From assembly GCA_938003855.1 (NCBI GenBank), contig CALKXD010000113.1, forward strand, positions 1-41,077: 41,077 bases of DNA, written 5' to 3'. Source of the stretch: an uncultured Granulosicoccaceae bacterium. GTDB lineage: Bacteria; Pseudomonadota; Gammaproteobacteria; Granulosicoccales; Granulosicoccaceae. Positions 25,013-33,829 of the stretch are shown here, piece after piece. The notes under the pieces were generated by a model. It saw only the letters and a program-made list of their open reading frames with translations, was not told where the DNA came from and did no database searches. Within the stretch, counting starts at the first letter, position 1. Each line of letters opens with the position of its first letter. The position numbers and the translations under genes were made by a program.

Positions 25013-25221
25013 AATGAGGTTGCTCAGTTGCTGGAAAACCCGTTGGTGTAACCGCTTAATCACCAACCCGACCCATCGGCATTTGCTGTTGCTTCCTGTC
25101 ACCGATTGGCAAAGAGTCTAGCGACCGTCAAAGAGCGTGTGAAATAGGGAGTTAATCAATCATGATAAGCAATCGTTATAGGCGGTAACCTGTTAGTGAG
25201 TGACAAAGTAAGGTGATCAAT

Positions 25222-26109
25222 TTAGCTGGTGGCCTCTGCCCAGTTGTGGCTGTTCAATTGATCAATCAGTTGCTCAAGCCCCGGGGGGATGTCGGTCTGC
25301 CGCACAGTGACAAACTCGATTTTGCGCGACAACGGCGGATCTATCACGGGTCGGAAATTCAGCGACGGACGCAGCAGCGAGTAACGCGGAATGACGCTCA
25401 CACCCATACCGTCACGAATCAGGCTTTGAATCCAGTCTTCGCGCTGACTCCTGAATGCGACCTCCAGATCAAGATTGCAATCGGCGCACAATCGTAAAAA
25501 ATCACCGCGAAATTCACAATGCAGCCGATCAACATAGCGCTGTTCGGCGACGGCCTGCAGCGGCACTGCATCAAGTGCGGCAAATGGGTGGTCCTGCGGG
25601 AACGCAACCACAATAGGCTCTTCAAAGAGATTGATATAATCCAGCAGGTGATGCGGTGCTCCGCGCCTTGAACAGAACGCCCCATCGATCGCACCCGACA
25701 GCAATAAGTCGACAATTGCATCCGGGGTCACATCGTGCAATACCAAAGACACCATCGGGTGCTGAACCTGAAACTGATTGAACAATTCACTGAATGCCAC
25801 CGGACCAATTGTGCACATCAGGCCAATGTTCAGCTCGGCCGCCTCACCGCTGGTAATGGCCTTTGCCGCAGTGCGCACTAATTGTCTGGTACGATCAATC
25901 TGCTGAAAGTGTACCTGCAGTGTTTTACCTAACCCGGTCAGTTCCGTATAGCGACCGTCGCGATGAATCAACTCACCGCCGAGTTCAGACTCGAGCCGTT
26001 TGATCGCTTGAGTCAACGCTGGCTGGGACACATGGCATTGCTCTGCCGCGCGGGTGAAGTTCAGTGTGTCGGCAACCGCCAGAAAATACCGAACCTGATT
26101 AAAATCCAT
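25222..26109 (-). CDS. LysR-type transcriptional regulator
   Basis: A 295-residue regulator of standard length. The helix-turn-helix covers residues about 3-62 (MDFNQVRYFLAVADTLNFTR, then HVSQPALTQAIKRLESELGG). The effector domain includes LNIGLMCTIGP, FEEPIVVAFPQDHPFA and the late GMGVSVIPRYS segment. The ATG at 26109 is where family similarity begins; the frame extends upstream to 26316 without any. It is divergent from the first hydroxylase gene and co-directional with the P460 pair, so it could regulate either. Its effector is unknown. Confidence 0.94.
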   Translation of the reverse strand: MDFNQVRYFLAVADTLNFTRAAEQCHVSQPALTQAIKRLESELGGELIHRDGRYTELTGLGKTLQVHFQQIDRTRQLVRTAAKAITSGEAAELNIGLMCTIGPVAFSELFNQFQVQHPMVSLVLHDVTPDAIVDLLLSGAIDGAFCSRRGAPHHLLDYINLFEEPIVVAFPQDHPFAALDAVPLQAVAEQRYVDRLHCEFRGDFLRLCADCNLDLEVAFRSQREDWIQSLIRDGMGVSVIPRYSLLRPSLNFRPVIDPPLSRKIEFVTVRQTDIPPGLEQLIDQLNSHNWAEATS

Positions 26110-26521
26110 ACCTTGCACCTGCCGTGTGTGATGATCTGTATGCGTCGAGCACACCTGGACAACTGACAATACCACCGCCGGTCGCAAACGCACCGCAATG
26201 TACACGAATAGCACGCATCGGAATAGCTGCAGTGGCAAATCGACCGCATTATAAGCGGTCGTGTCTTCATTTTTGACAATAATGGCGAAACAGCAGCCGA
26301 ACACGCACAAAAACACTAAATCAGGTTCGGCGGTTAGTAATCCCGACAGGCGGCAAACACCAGCGACGCGATACCCGGCCGGTAAACCGGCGCTCTACCA
26401 ACAGCAGGATACCCTGTGACATTTGAAATTTATCATCAGTTATGGCTCCATAAAGGCGTGGCATGCTGTTCGCTGCGCGACCCGCCCCTAAACCCAAGGC
26501 AATAGTCACGGTAATTTAAAA
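26110..26521. promoter_or_regulatory. divergent promoter region between lysR and hydroxylase gene
   Basis: 412 bases without a gene. It holds a hairpin-capable repeat GCCGGT-AA-ACCGGC at 26378-26391 and, nearer the hydroxylase, a TGA-N6-TCA element in an AT-rich segment (about 26424-26435) that would suit a LysR-type site. Both are only candidates. Confidence 0.4.
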
Positions 26522-27514
26522 ATGGATGATTCAAAATTCGGTAAAAAAGACGCTCGAGGCAACTGGGTGCCCTCTGCCCGAATCAGCTATGGACCGTTTT
26601 TCAGCTGGCCGCCGCAGGCAACAGCGCTGCGTGAGTGGCTGTTCGGGTTTCCCGGTTACTTTCTGCCCTGGAACGTTCTGTACGCCGTGCTCGCCATTGT
26701 GATCTGGCAATTCCTGACGCCCTCACTGACGGATTTTTCCGCCGATACCGGCTACTGGGTTGGCGTGATTCTGGCGCGCAATGTTGTTCTGGCCTTGCTC
26801 GTCTACGGTGGATGGCACTTGTGGTTTTATGTCTGGCGCAAACAAGGCACCGCATTCAAGTACAACAGCAAATGGCCCAGACAGGACTCGTCGGCGTTTT
26901 TGTTTAATAACCAGAACGCAGACAATATATTCTGGACGCTGGTCAGCGGCGTTCCCATCTGGACGGCCTATGAGACGCTGTTGCTCTGGGCCTATGCCAA
27001 TGGTCATATTGCCCTGCTGAGTTTCGCAGACCAGCCGGTCGCATTCATACTGCTGTTTTTCCTGGTGCCGCTGATTCATGAGGTAGGATTCTATTTTGCC
27101 CACCGCAGCCTGCATTGGCCACCACTCTATAAAATCGCACATAAACTGCACCATCGCAATACCAACCCCGGGCCCTGGTCAGGGCTCAGCATGCACCCGA
27201 TTGAACATGTGATCTATTTTTCTTCTGTTTTACTGTTTCTGGTCATTCCCGCACACCCGATCCACATGATCAATCTGGCTTCACGATTGGGACTGGCACC
27301 CGCTCAGGGACACACGGGGTTTGATCGCGCGGTTACCGGCGAAGACAAAAGCATGGATATTTCCTACTATGCACACTATCTTCACCACAAATATTTTGAA
27401 GTCAACTACGCCGACGGTATGGTGCCTCTGGATAAATGGTTCGGCTCTTTTCACGATGGCTCACCAGAGTCACACGCGGCGATGAAATCACGCATTGCCG
27501 AACGTCACCGCTAG
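26522..27514 (+). CDS. fatty acid hydroxylase/sterol desaturase family membrane di-iron protein (paralogue A)
   Basis: A 330-residue integral membrane oxygenase. Several hydrophobic segments precede the histidine clusters for two irons: HRSLH (HxxxH, about residue 197), HKLHH (HxxHH), GLSMHPIEHVIYF, and HYLHHKYFEVNY (HxxHH, about residue 286), followed by PLDKWFGSFHDG, which is typical of the family end. Such enzymes hydroxylate or desaturate lipid chains, sterols, carotenoids or alkylglycerols using O2. The protein shares clear collinear similarity with the product of 37513-38535 (WPPQ near the N-terminus, LFG-PG, PWSGLSMHP-EHVIYFS). The start is ATG at 26522. It is convergent with the sulfatase gene. 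The substrate is unknown. Confidence 0.93.
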   Translation: MDDSKFGKKDARGNWVPSARISYGPFFSWPPQATALREWLFGFPGYFLPWNVLYAVLAIVIWQFLTPSLTDFSADTGYWVGVILARNVVLALLVYGGWHLWFYVWRKQGTAFKYNSKWPRQDSSAFLFNNQNADNIFWTLVSGVPIWTAYETLLLWAYANGHIALLSFADQPVAFILLFFLVPLIHEVGFYFAHRSLHWPPLYKIAHKLHHRNTNPGPWSGLSMHPIEHVIYFSSVLLFLVIPAHPIHMINLASRLGLAPAQGHTGFDRAVTGEDKSMDISYYAHYLHHKYFEVNYADGMVPLDKWFGSFHDGSPESHAAMKSRIAERHR

Positions 27515-27543
27515 AATTTCCGGCTATCATCGCTGACCGGGAT

Positions 27544-27569
27544 CCCCCTCATCGCACGACATGAGGGGG
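27544..27569. terminator. bidirectional hairpin between convergent hydroxylase and sulfatase genes
   Basis: A perfect 9-base-pair inverted repeat CCCCCTCAT/ATGAGGGGG with an 8-base loop, 30 bases after the hydroxylase stop. It overlaps the last codons of the convergent sulfatase gene, whose stop is at 27549-27551. No T-run follows, so termination strength is uncertain. Confidence 0.5.
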
Positions 27570-29165
27570 AAGCGCACGGCCTTCTTCTGCAAGCTCTTCG
27601 CGGGTGGCAAAACCGATCATAATCCCGGGCGGCTCTTTGTTATCAGTCATTTTCTCAATAATTGTAGCGCTGCGTGTGATACGCGAGTGGTGCTGACGGC
27701 TCCACTCAAAGTGCAGTTCCCGCAATCGCTGCAGTTGCGCTGAATAGAGCGGGTCGTCACCAAGATCGTTCACTTCGTCAGGATCGGTTTGCAGATCAAA
27801 CAGAATCGGGCGCATTTTTTCTACGTGAATATATTTCCAGCGACCGTCAAATACCATCACTAATCGGGCATCATTTTGATCTACCCCGACTGCCCGCCTT
27901 GCATCACGGGTTGAATAGTCGTACTCCGAAACACAGTATTGCCGCCAGTCGTTTGCCCGGCCCTGCAACAGCGGCGCCAGCGAGCGACCCTCAATAATAT
28001 GCGGCTTGTCGATACCGCCGAAATATTCAATGAACGTGGGTGTGAGATCGACCCCTTCGACCAATGCCTCCGACGCTGTTCCCCGGGTTGAATCAGCGGT
28101 AGCGCGCGGATCATAGATAATCAAAGGTACTCTGGCCGAGCAATCATGAAACAGATCTTTTTCACCGAGCCAATGATCCCCCATATTGTCGCCGTGATCA
28201 GAGCAGAATACGATCATCGTGTCGTCCATGCGACCGTTGTCTTGCAGGTAGCTGAACAGCCTGCCCATTTGATCATCCAGTTCTTTAATCAACCCCATAT
28301 AGACTGGTGCCACCAGATCACGGATGTGATCACGGGAGAAACTCCGGCTTACCCGCATATCCATCCAGGCTTGCATCAAAGGATGGTCGGTGTCTTTTTC
28401 CTTTTCGGTGCGATTAACCCCAGGCAGATCGGTGGCGGAGTACAACGAGTTATAGGGCGCTGGTGCCAGATACGGCCAATGCGGTTTTATATAGCTCAGG
28501 TGGCAAAGCCAGGGCTGATCCCCCTGTGCCTCGATGTATTCAATGCCCCGCGTTGTTAGCCATGCGGTTTCCGAGTGCTCTTTTGGCACACGCGCTGCCA
28601 GCGGCGCATTTTCAAGCATCCAGCCAGACCGCATTTCCCCGTTGGCGTCGACCGCCGTATTAGCCCACTCCTCCCACGGGTTTTCCCCGCCCATTCCACG
28701 GTCGCGCAGGTATTGATCGTAGTCTTCAGCGTGTCGGCCCGGGTACTGTGTAGCGTTTGTGCCATCGTCACGGACAACTACATCAAAACCGCACTCACTG
28801 ACCAGTGCACCAATGGTGCTTTCGGGCTCGATACCCAGTCGCTTCATGCCTTCGAGGTCTGGCGTCATATGTGTTTTTCCGACCAATGAACACTTGACAC
28901 CTGACTCACGCAGATGGTCGCCCAGCGTGGGCTCCCCGACCCGCAGCGGAAAACCATTCCAGGTTGACCCGTGGCTTCGCACGTAACGGCCGGTATAAAA
29001 ACTCATGCGGCTCGGTCCGCAGATTGGCGATTGTACATAAGCACGATCAAACCGAACCCCCTGGCCGGCAAGCCAGTCGAGGTTCGGTGTATGAATATGA
29101 CTGGCGCCATAGCAACTCAGGTAGTCCCACCGCAGCTGATCGGCCATAATCCATAAAACATTCAT
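27549..29165 (-). CDS. type I (formylglycine) sulfatase
   Basis: A 538-residue hydrolase of the alkaline phosphatase superfamily that cleaves sulfate esters or related phospho/phosphono esters. The N-terminus NVLWIMADQLRWDYLSCYG carries metal ligands and shows no signal peptide, so it is probably cytoplasmic. Cys49 lies in CGPSR (CxPSR, residues 49-53), the site converted to formylglycine, within the family signature ending SFYTGR. A second metal segment is FCSDHGDNMGDHWLGEKD. The C-terminal half has RDARRAVGVDQN and LYSAQLQRLRELHFEW. The length suits choline-sulfatase-like or phosphonate monoester hydrolase-like members. No maturase is in the window. It is divergent from the MetE-like gene over 281 bases. 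Confidence 0.93.
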   Translation of the reverse strand: MNVLWIMADQLRWDYLSCYGASHIHTPNLDWLAGQGVRFDRAYVQSPICGPSRMSFYTGRYVRSHGSTWNGFPLRVGEPTLGDHLRESGVKCSLVGKTHMTPDLEGMKRLGIEPESTIGALVSECGFDVVVRDDGTNATQYPGRHAEDYDQYLRDRGMGGENPWEEWANTAVDANGEMRSGWMLENAPLAARVPKEHSETAWLTTRGIEYIEAQGDQPWLCHLSYIKPHWPYLAPAPYNSLYSATDLPGVNRTEKEKDTDHPLMQAWMDMRVSRSFSRDHIRDLVAPVYMGLIKELDDQMGRLFSYLQDNGRMDDTMIVFCSDHGDNMGDHWLGEKDLFHDCSARVPLIIYDPRATADSTRGTASEALVEGVDLTPTFIEYFGGIDKPHIIEGRSLAPLLQGRANDWRQYCVSEYDYSTRDARRAVGVDQNDARLVMVFDGRWKYIHVEKMRPILFDLQTDPDEVNDLGDDPLYSAQLQRLRELHFEWSRQHHSRITRSATIIEKMTDNKEPPGIMIGFATREELAEEGRALPPHVVR

Positions 29166-29446
29166 TGAGCAATTACCTTCAAAACGATAAAACGACTCTA
29201 CCCGTCAAGGGGTGGCCGTGCAGATATTATAACGTCCACCGCAGCACCAGGCAGCGTCTCCGGGCGGCTGATAGCGAGCGATTGTATCCGCAGGCTGGCC
29301 TTGTCGTGACGTCGGACTGTACCAGCGTTGCCGCTTGCTTGCCGACAGGCGCTGTGAAACTATCGAAGCATGGCTTTAGACAGGCTATTGCACAGTTGCC
29401 TGATGCAAGCTTCCGCGTGTGACAACTTTTACCACAGGACCCGCCC
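29166..29446. promoter_or_regulatory. divergent intergenic region, sulfatase and MetE-like gene
   Basis: 281 bases without a gene. It should hold promoters for both flanking genes. I looked for a cobalamin or SAM riboswitch because of the MetE relation and saw neither. The MetE-like gene has AGGAC 6 bases before its ATG. Confidence 0.4.
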
Positions 29447-30499
29447 ATGCCACTGCTCACCACTTGTATCGGTGCCTACCCGAAGCCTGAGTTTGTCAGA
29501 CTACCAGACTGGTTCACTGTGGACGACGGACCCGATACCGCCGACCCGACGCGCTTCTGGGTTGACGCCATGGATGCCATGGGGCCCGATGCCGCTGCCA
29601 TCATCGACAAGGGAGTAGCCGAAGCGATTCACGATCAAATCGCCGCAGGCATCGACATCCCCACAGATGGCGAAATAATACGTGAGAACTATATCCATTA
29701 TCATTGCCGGCACCTGAACGGCTTTGATTTCGACGGCCTCACTAATAAAGAGGTCCGCGGCGGTACTTACGCCGCTAACCTGCCAACGATACGCGGCACT
29801 GTCAGTATAGATCAGCCGTTTTTATACAAAGAATGGCAGGCAGCACAGGCCCACTCATCGCAATCGGTAAAGATGACCCTGCCGGGCCCGATGACCGTCT
29901 CCGATACCAACGTCGACGCTTTCTACAACGACCCGGCCAGGCTCGGTGCGGATATTGCCACCGCATTGAATAAAGACGTCCTGCGATTGGCTGAAGCAGG
30001 CTGCAAATATATCCAGATTGACGAACCCCTGTTTGCGCGCAAGCCGACGGAGGCACTGGCTTATGGGTTCGAAAACCTTGAGCGCGCGTTTCATAACTGC
30101 CCCCGCCAAGTGGTACGGACAGTCCATATGTGCTGCGGGTATCCGGATCGACTCGATCACCCCGACTATCCCAAAGCAGATCAGGACGCCTATCTGCAAA
30201 TTGCTGATGCCGTAGAACAGTCGAGCATTGATGCCGTGTCTGTTGAAGACGCACATCGCCACAACGATCTCAAGCTGCTGGAGCACTTTCAAACCACCAG
30301 CGTGATTTTCGGGGTTGTCGCTGTCGCCAAAAGCCGTGTAGAACCGGTCGATGAGATTCGCTGTCGACTGCAACAGGCACTTGAGCACATTGATTCAGGG
30401 CGGTTGATCGCCGCGCCCGATTGCGGACTGGGACTGCTTGATCGCAAGACCGCGGTGGCCAAACTAACCAACCTGAGTGCAGCGGCCCGGTCAATTTAG
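29447..30499 (+). CDS. stand-alone MetE-type (cobalamin-independent methionine synthase) catalytic domain protein
   Basis: A 350-residue zinc-dependent methyltransferase-fold protein equal to only the C-terminal half of MetE (about 750 residues). Putative zinc ligands are in place: His227 and Cys229 in VHMCCGYP, Glu267 in VSVEDAH and Cys326 in APDCGLGLL. Other family segments are the N-terminal CIGAYPKPEF and IPTDGEI, and the barrel motif YIQIDEP. Short MetE-like proteins use various methyl donors, or corrinoid proteins, rather than folate; the donor here cannot be read. It is next to a sulfatase and convergent with an ABC importer, so it may demethylate an imported compound. The start is ATG at 29447. 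Confidence 0.9.
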   Translation: MPLLTTCIGAYPKPEFVRLPDWFTVDDGPDTADPTRFWVDAMDAMGPDAAAIIDKGVAEAIHDQIAAGIDIPTDGEIIRENYIHYHCRHLNGFDFDGLTNKEVRGGTYAANLPTIRGTVSIDQPFLYKEWQAAQAHSSQSVKMTLPGPMTVSDTNVDAFYNDPARLGADIATALNKDVLRLAEAGCKYIQIDEPLFARKPTEALAYGFENLERAFHNCPRQVVRTVHMCCGYPDRLDHPDYPKADQDAYLQIADAVEQSSIDAVSVEDAHRHNDLKLLEHFQTTSVIFGVVAVAKSRVEPVDEIRCRLQQALEHIDSGRLIAAPDCGLGLLDRKTAVAKLTNLSAAARSI

Positions 30500-30636
30500 T
30501 GTTGATCAATAAGGCCAGTTGCACAGCATTGGCTGCATGACTGGCGCGGGATCTCGCAAAGACGACACACCACGGAGACACCGTGTTTCAGGCTTGCGCT
30601 GAGAAAGCAGCAATCGACCTCCAGACCACACAAACG

Positions 30637-31623
30637 CTATAGCGTCTGCCAGTGATGGCAGGCCACCTGGTGCTCGCCATTCATGGTGTCGAGCTTCGGT
30701 TCCTGCTGCCGGCACAGATCGGTCGCGTGCGGGCAGCGAGTCTGAAACTTACATCCCGGGGGCGGATTGGTTGGCGACGGTATTTCGCCTTCCAGTTTCT
30801 GCGCATTGCCACGATTATCCGGATCAAGCGACGGAATGGCAGACATCAGTGCACGCGTATAGGGATGCCTTGGTGCATTGAATAGCTCACGCGTTGATGC
30901 AGTTTCAACCAGACTGCCCAGATACATCACAGCGACGTGATCACACACGTGCGCCACCACGCTGAGATCGTGGCTGATAAACAAAAAGGTCAGCTGCATT
31001 TCGTTGGAAATAGACTGCAGCAGATTTAACACATCGGCCTGAATCGACACATCAAGCGCGGCGACGCTTTCGTCGGCAACGATAAAACGCGGACTGGACA
31101 CCAGTGCCCGCGCAATAGAGATGCGCTGGCGCTGGCCGCCCGAGAAAGCGTGCGGATAACGCCTCAGGTGCTCGAGGTTCAAGCGGCACTTGGCGGCAAC
31201 TTCTCTGACGCGCTCGTCGGTTTCTTCGCGGTTTGCCGTCAATTGCATTACTTCAAGTGGCTCGGCAATGATATCTCTGACCGTCATGCGCGGACTCAAC
31301 GCGGCGTAGGGGTCCTGGAAAATCAATTGTGCCCGCTTGCGAAAGTCTTTGAGGTCATCGCCGGCCAGATCATTAATGCGATAGTTTACTTCACCGTCGC
31401 GATAGGTGACATCGCCACGGGTGATCGGGGCGGCTTGCAGCAGTGCACGACCCAGCGTGGTTTTTCCTGAACCGGACTCACCGACCAGACCAAAAAAACT
31501 GCCACGTTCAATCTGCAGGTTTATGCCGTCAACGGCTTTAACAACCGGCTTGGGCCCGAACAGATTGCCGCGCAATGGATAATGGACAGACAAATCCCCG
31601 GCGGTGATCAACGGTTCAGTCAT
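30637..31623 (-). CDS. peptide-type ABC importer ATP-binding protein (DppF/OppF-like)
   Basis: A 328-residue cytoplasmic ATPase. It shows Walker A GLVGESGSGKTTLGR, the Q-loop, signature FSGGQRQRISIARAL, Walker B FIVADESVAALDVS (ADES where ADEP is usual) and the switch His in LFISHDLSVVAH. The C-terminal oligopeptide-transporter extension has PPGCKFQTRCPHATDLC, a cysteine motif that in relatives binds an Fe-S cluster. The ATG at 31623 overlaps the stop of the partner ATPase gene by 4 bases. It is the last gene of the importer operon; the stop codon lies inside a 12-base palindrome ACGCTATAGCGT (30634-30645). Confidence 0.95.
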   Translation of the reverse strand: MTEPLITAGDLSVHYPLRGNLFGPKPVVKAVDGINLQIERGSFFGLVGESGSGKTTLGRALLQAAPITRGDVTYRDGEVNYRINDLAGDDLKDFRKRAQLIFQDPYAALSPRMTVRDIIAEPLEVMQLTANREETDERVREVAAKCRLNLEHLRRYPHAFSGGQRQRISIARALVSSPRFIVADESVAALDVSIQADVLNLLQSISNEMQLTFLFISHDLSVVAHVCDHVAVMYLGSLVETASTRELFNAPRHPYTRALMSAIPSLDPDNRGNAQKLEGEIPSPTNPPPGCKFQTRCPHATDLCRQQEPKLDTMNGEHQVACHHWQTL

Positions 31624-32636
31624 ACACGGCCTCCAGCCGGATCACGCAACACACAGGCCACCCGGTGGTCTGGTTGTACTTCGACGACTGCCGGTGCGAC
31701 GCTATTGCATTGGCCTGCTATTGCCTGGCTACAGCGGGTATGGAAAACGCATCCACCGGGCCGCTCGAGCGGTGACGGGATATCACCGGGTATCGGGGTT
31801 AGCGGTGCGTCGAGATCATCGAGTCTGGGCAGCGCATTTAGCAAGCCCCGGGTATAAGGATGAGAGGGCGTGCGAATCACCGGGCGCACCGGTCCGGTCT
31901 CCAACAGGTTGCCCAGATACATCACGGCAACCCTGTCCGCCGTCTGTGCGATCACTCCTAGATCGTGCGTGATAAACAGGATACCCATTTTGAATTCTTC
32001 GACCAGATCAAGCATCAGGTCAATTACATGCGCCTGAATTGTGACATCGAGAGCGGTCGTTGGCTCATCGGCAATCAGCAGTCTGGGTTTGGTCGACAAT
32101 GCCATTGCGATCATTGCACGTTGTCGCATACCGCCGGAAAATTCAAACGCGTATTGCTTAAAACGCTTTGACGCATCGGATATACCGACACGGTTAAGCA
32201 TATCGATAGAATGCTCTCTGGCCTCTGCTTTGGTCATGGTCGTGTGCAGCAGGAGCTGCTCGACCATCTGGCTTCCGACTGACATCGCCGGTGCAAAACT
32301 TGCCATCGGCTCCTGGAAGATCATCGAGATCAGGCCACCGCGAATCTGCATGCGATCCTGAGGTCGCTGCAACGATAGCACATCGATTGTATCCGCCCCG
32401 GTGTTGACCGTGATGCGGCTGTGCTCTCCATAGACGGCATTTTCAGCATTCAGCAGCATCAATGCCTTGGCCGTCACCGACTTACCAGACCCGCTCTCAC
32501 CCACCAGCCCCAGCACCTCACCGGCCTGAATGTCGAAGCTGACGTTATCCACCGCCGTTACCAGACCTTCAGAGGTGCGGAACTGGATGGACAGATTCTC
32601 CACTGAAATGAGCGGCTGTTGATTTGCATCCGGCAT
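31620..32636 (-). CDS. peptide-type ABC importer ATP-binding protein (DppD/OppD-like)
   Basis: A 338-residue ATPase that pairs with the downstream DppF-like subunit. It shows Walker A GLVGESGSGKSVTAK, signature FSGGMRQRAMIAMAL, Walker B LLIADEPTTALDVT and switch His in LFITHDLGVIAQ. The extension RPGGCVFHTRCSQAIAGQC repeats the cysteine motif of this subfamily. The ATG at 32636 shares one base with the stop of the upstream permease gene. All motifs are intact. Confidence 0.95.
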   Translation of the reverse strand: MPDANQQPLISVENLSIQFRTSEGLVTAVDNVSFDIQAGEVLGLVGESGSGKSVTAKALMLLNAENAVYGEHSRITVNTGADTIDVLSLQRPQDRMQIRGGLISMIFQEPMASFAPAMSVGSQMVEQLLLHTTMTKAEAREHSIDMLNRVGISDASKRFKQYAFEFSGGMRQRAMIAMALSTKPRLLIADEPTTALDVTIQAHVIDLMLDLVEEFKMGILFITHDLGVIAQTADRVAVMYLGNLLETGPVRPVIRTPSHPYTRGLLNALPRLDDLDAPLTPIPGDIPSPLERPGGCVFHTRCSQAIAGQCNSVAPAVVEVQPDHRVACVLRDPAGGRV

Positions 32637-33829
32637 CAGTGCTTGTCCGAGTAGGGATCGGCGGCGTCGCGAAGACCATCACCGACAAACACAAATGCCA
32701 ATACCAGTGCGATAAAAAACACCACCGGAATAAAGTACCACTGATAGTTCAGCAACACATCGGCCTTGGTAACGTTCTGTAACAGCACGCCCAGTGAATT
32801 CACCGGATCTTTCAGCCCCAGACCGATAAACGACAGCGCTGTTTCAGACAGCACCATATAGGGAAACGAGATCACCAGATCGACAATAATGTAGGAGGTA
32901 AACGACGGCAGCAGATGCTTGCGTATAACATGTCCGGCACCGGCACCGGACAACTTCGCCGCCAGTACATAGTCCTGATTGCGTTCCACCAGTAAATGCG
33001 TTCGAACCCGCCTTGCCAGTGTCGGCCAGCCGATCAAACCGAGAATGATCGAAATAAAGAAAAACCGCATCTCCGCCGACCAGGTATCGGGGACAAACGC
33101 CGCCAGCGCCATAAACAGAGGAATCGCCGGCACCGTCCGCACCGCATCGGTAAACATCTGGATAACTCCGTCCAGCAACCCACCGAAATAACCGGACACA
33201 CCGCCGATCACCAGTGCCAGCACAAAGCTTATAAATACACCGAGTGTGCCTACAGCCAGCGAGGTATAGATCGCGTGTAATGTACGGGAAAATATATCCT
33301 TGCCGACTGAATCGGTACCAAAAATATGGATATTACCGTCGGCAGCACCAAACAAGTGTGTGGTAAATGAGAAGCCCGGAATAGTGAAGTCGAAGTTTTT
33401 ACCGGGCAGATTAATGCGATAGTTAAAATACCGGTACTCCCAGCCATCAACAAACAGCTCAATATAGCGGCGCTTCTCTGTGTTGACCTCAGTGACCCAG
33501 CGAAAATTAGTTTTAATCGAGCGCGTTCGCTCCAGCGTATACAAAAACGGTCTGGCCGAGCAGCCGTTGTGATCACAGAATTTAGGAATCTGAGGCGGCC
33601 CGTTCTGGTAGTCCTTATCGCGGCCTTTCACGGTTGGATCGTAGGGTGATAAAAATGGCGCAAACAGACCAAGCAGCATCAGAAAGATCAGCACACATCC
33701 GGCTATCATCGCACCGCGATTCGCCTTAAACCGGGCCCAGATCAGTTGCGACTGGGTTGCAGTGAAGTACTTTTCGCGCGCCAGTTGATCGGCGGTGTTC
33801 AAAGACCCGGTGCTCTTGCTGTCAGCCAT
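32636..33829 (-). CDS. peptide-type ABC importer permease (DppC-like, with extracytoplasmic insertion)
   Basis: A 397-residue inner-membrane permease, about 100 residues longer than classic DppC. After the first membrane helix (about residues 37-60) there is an insert of about 100 residues, including PKFCDHNGCSARPFLYTLER and FFDVDGWEYRYF-like aromatic-rich sequence, before HIFGTDSVGKDIFSR, where the conserved core begins. The EAA loop is AAKLSGAGAGHVIRKHLLP. Similar inserts occur in YejE-like and sugar- or oligosaccharide-related members of the family, so the substrate may not be a peptide. The ATG at 33829 shares one base with the upstream permease stop. Confidence 0.93.
   Translation of the reverse strand: MADSKSTGSLNTADQLAREKYFTATQSQLIWARFKANRGAMIAGCVLIFLMLLGLFAPFLSPYDPTVKGRDKDYQNGPPQIPKFCDHNGCSARPFLYTLERTRSIKTNFRWVTEVNTEKRRYIELFVDGWEYRYFNYRINLPGKNFDFTIPGFSFTTHLFGAADGNIHIFGTDSVGKDIFSRTLHAIYTSLAVGTLGVFISFVLALVIGGVSGYFGGLLDGVIQMFTDAVRTVPAIPLFMALAAFVPDTWSAEMRFFFISIILGLIGWPTLARRVRTHLLVERNQDYVLAAKLSGAGAGHVIRKHLLPSFTSYIIVDLVISFPYMVLSETALSFIGLGLKDPVNSLGVLLQNVTKADVLLNYQWYFIPVVFFIALVLAFVFVGDGLRDAADPYSDKH

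Noticed and set aside
29166-29446. Possible riboswitch upstream of the MetE-like gene
   Set aside because: No cobalamin box, SAM-type core or terminator/antiterminator pair could be seen in the 281 bases.
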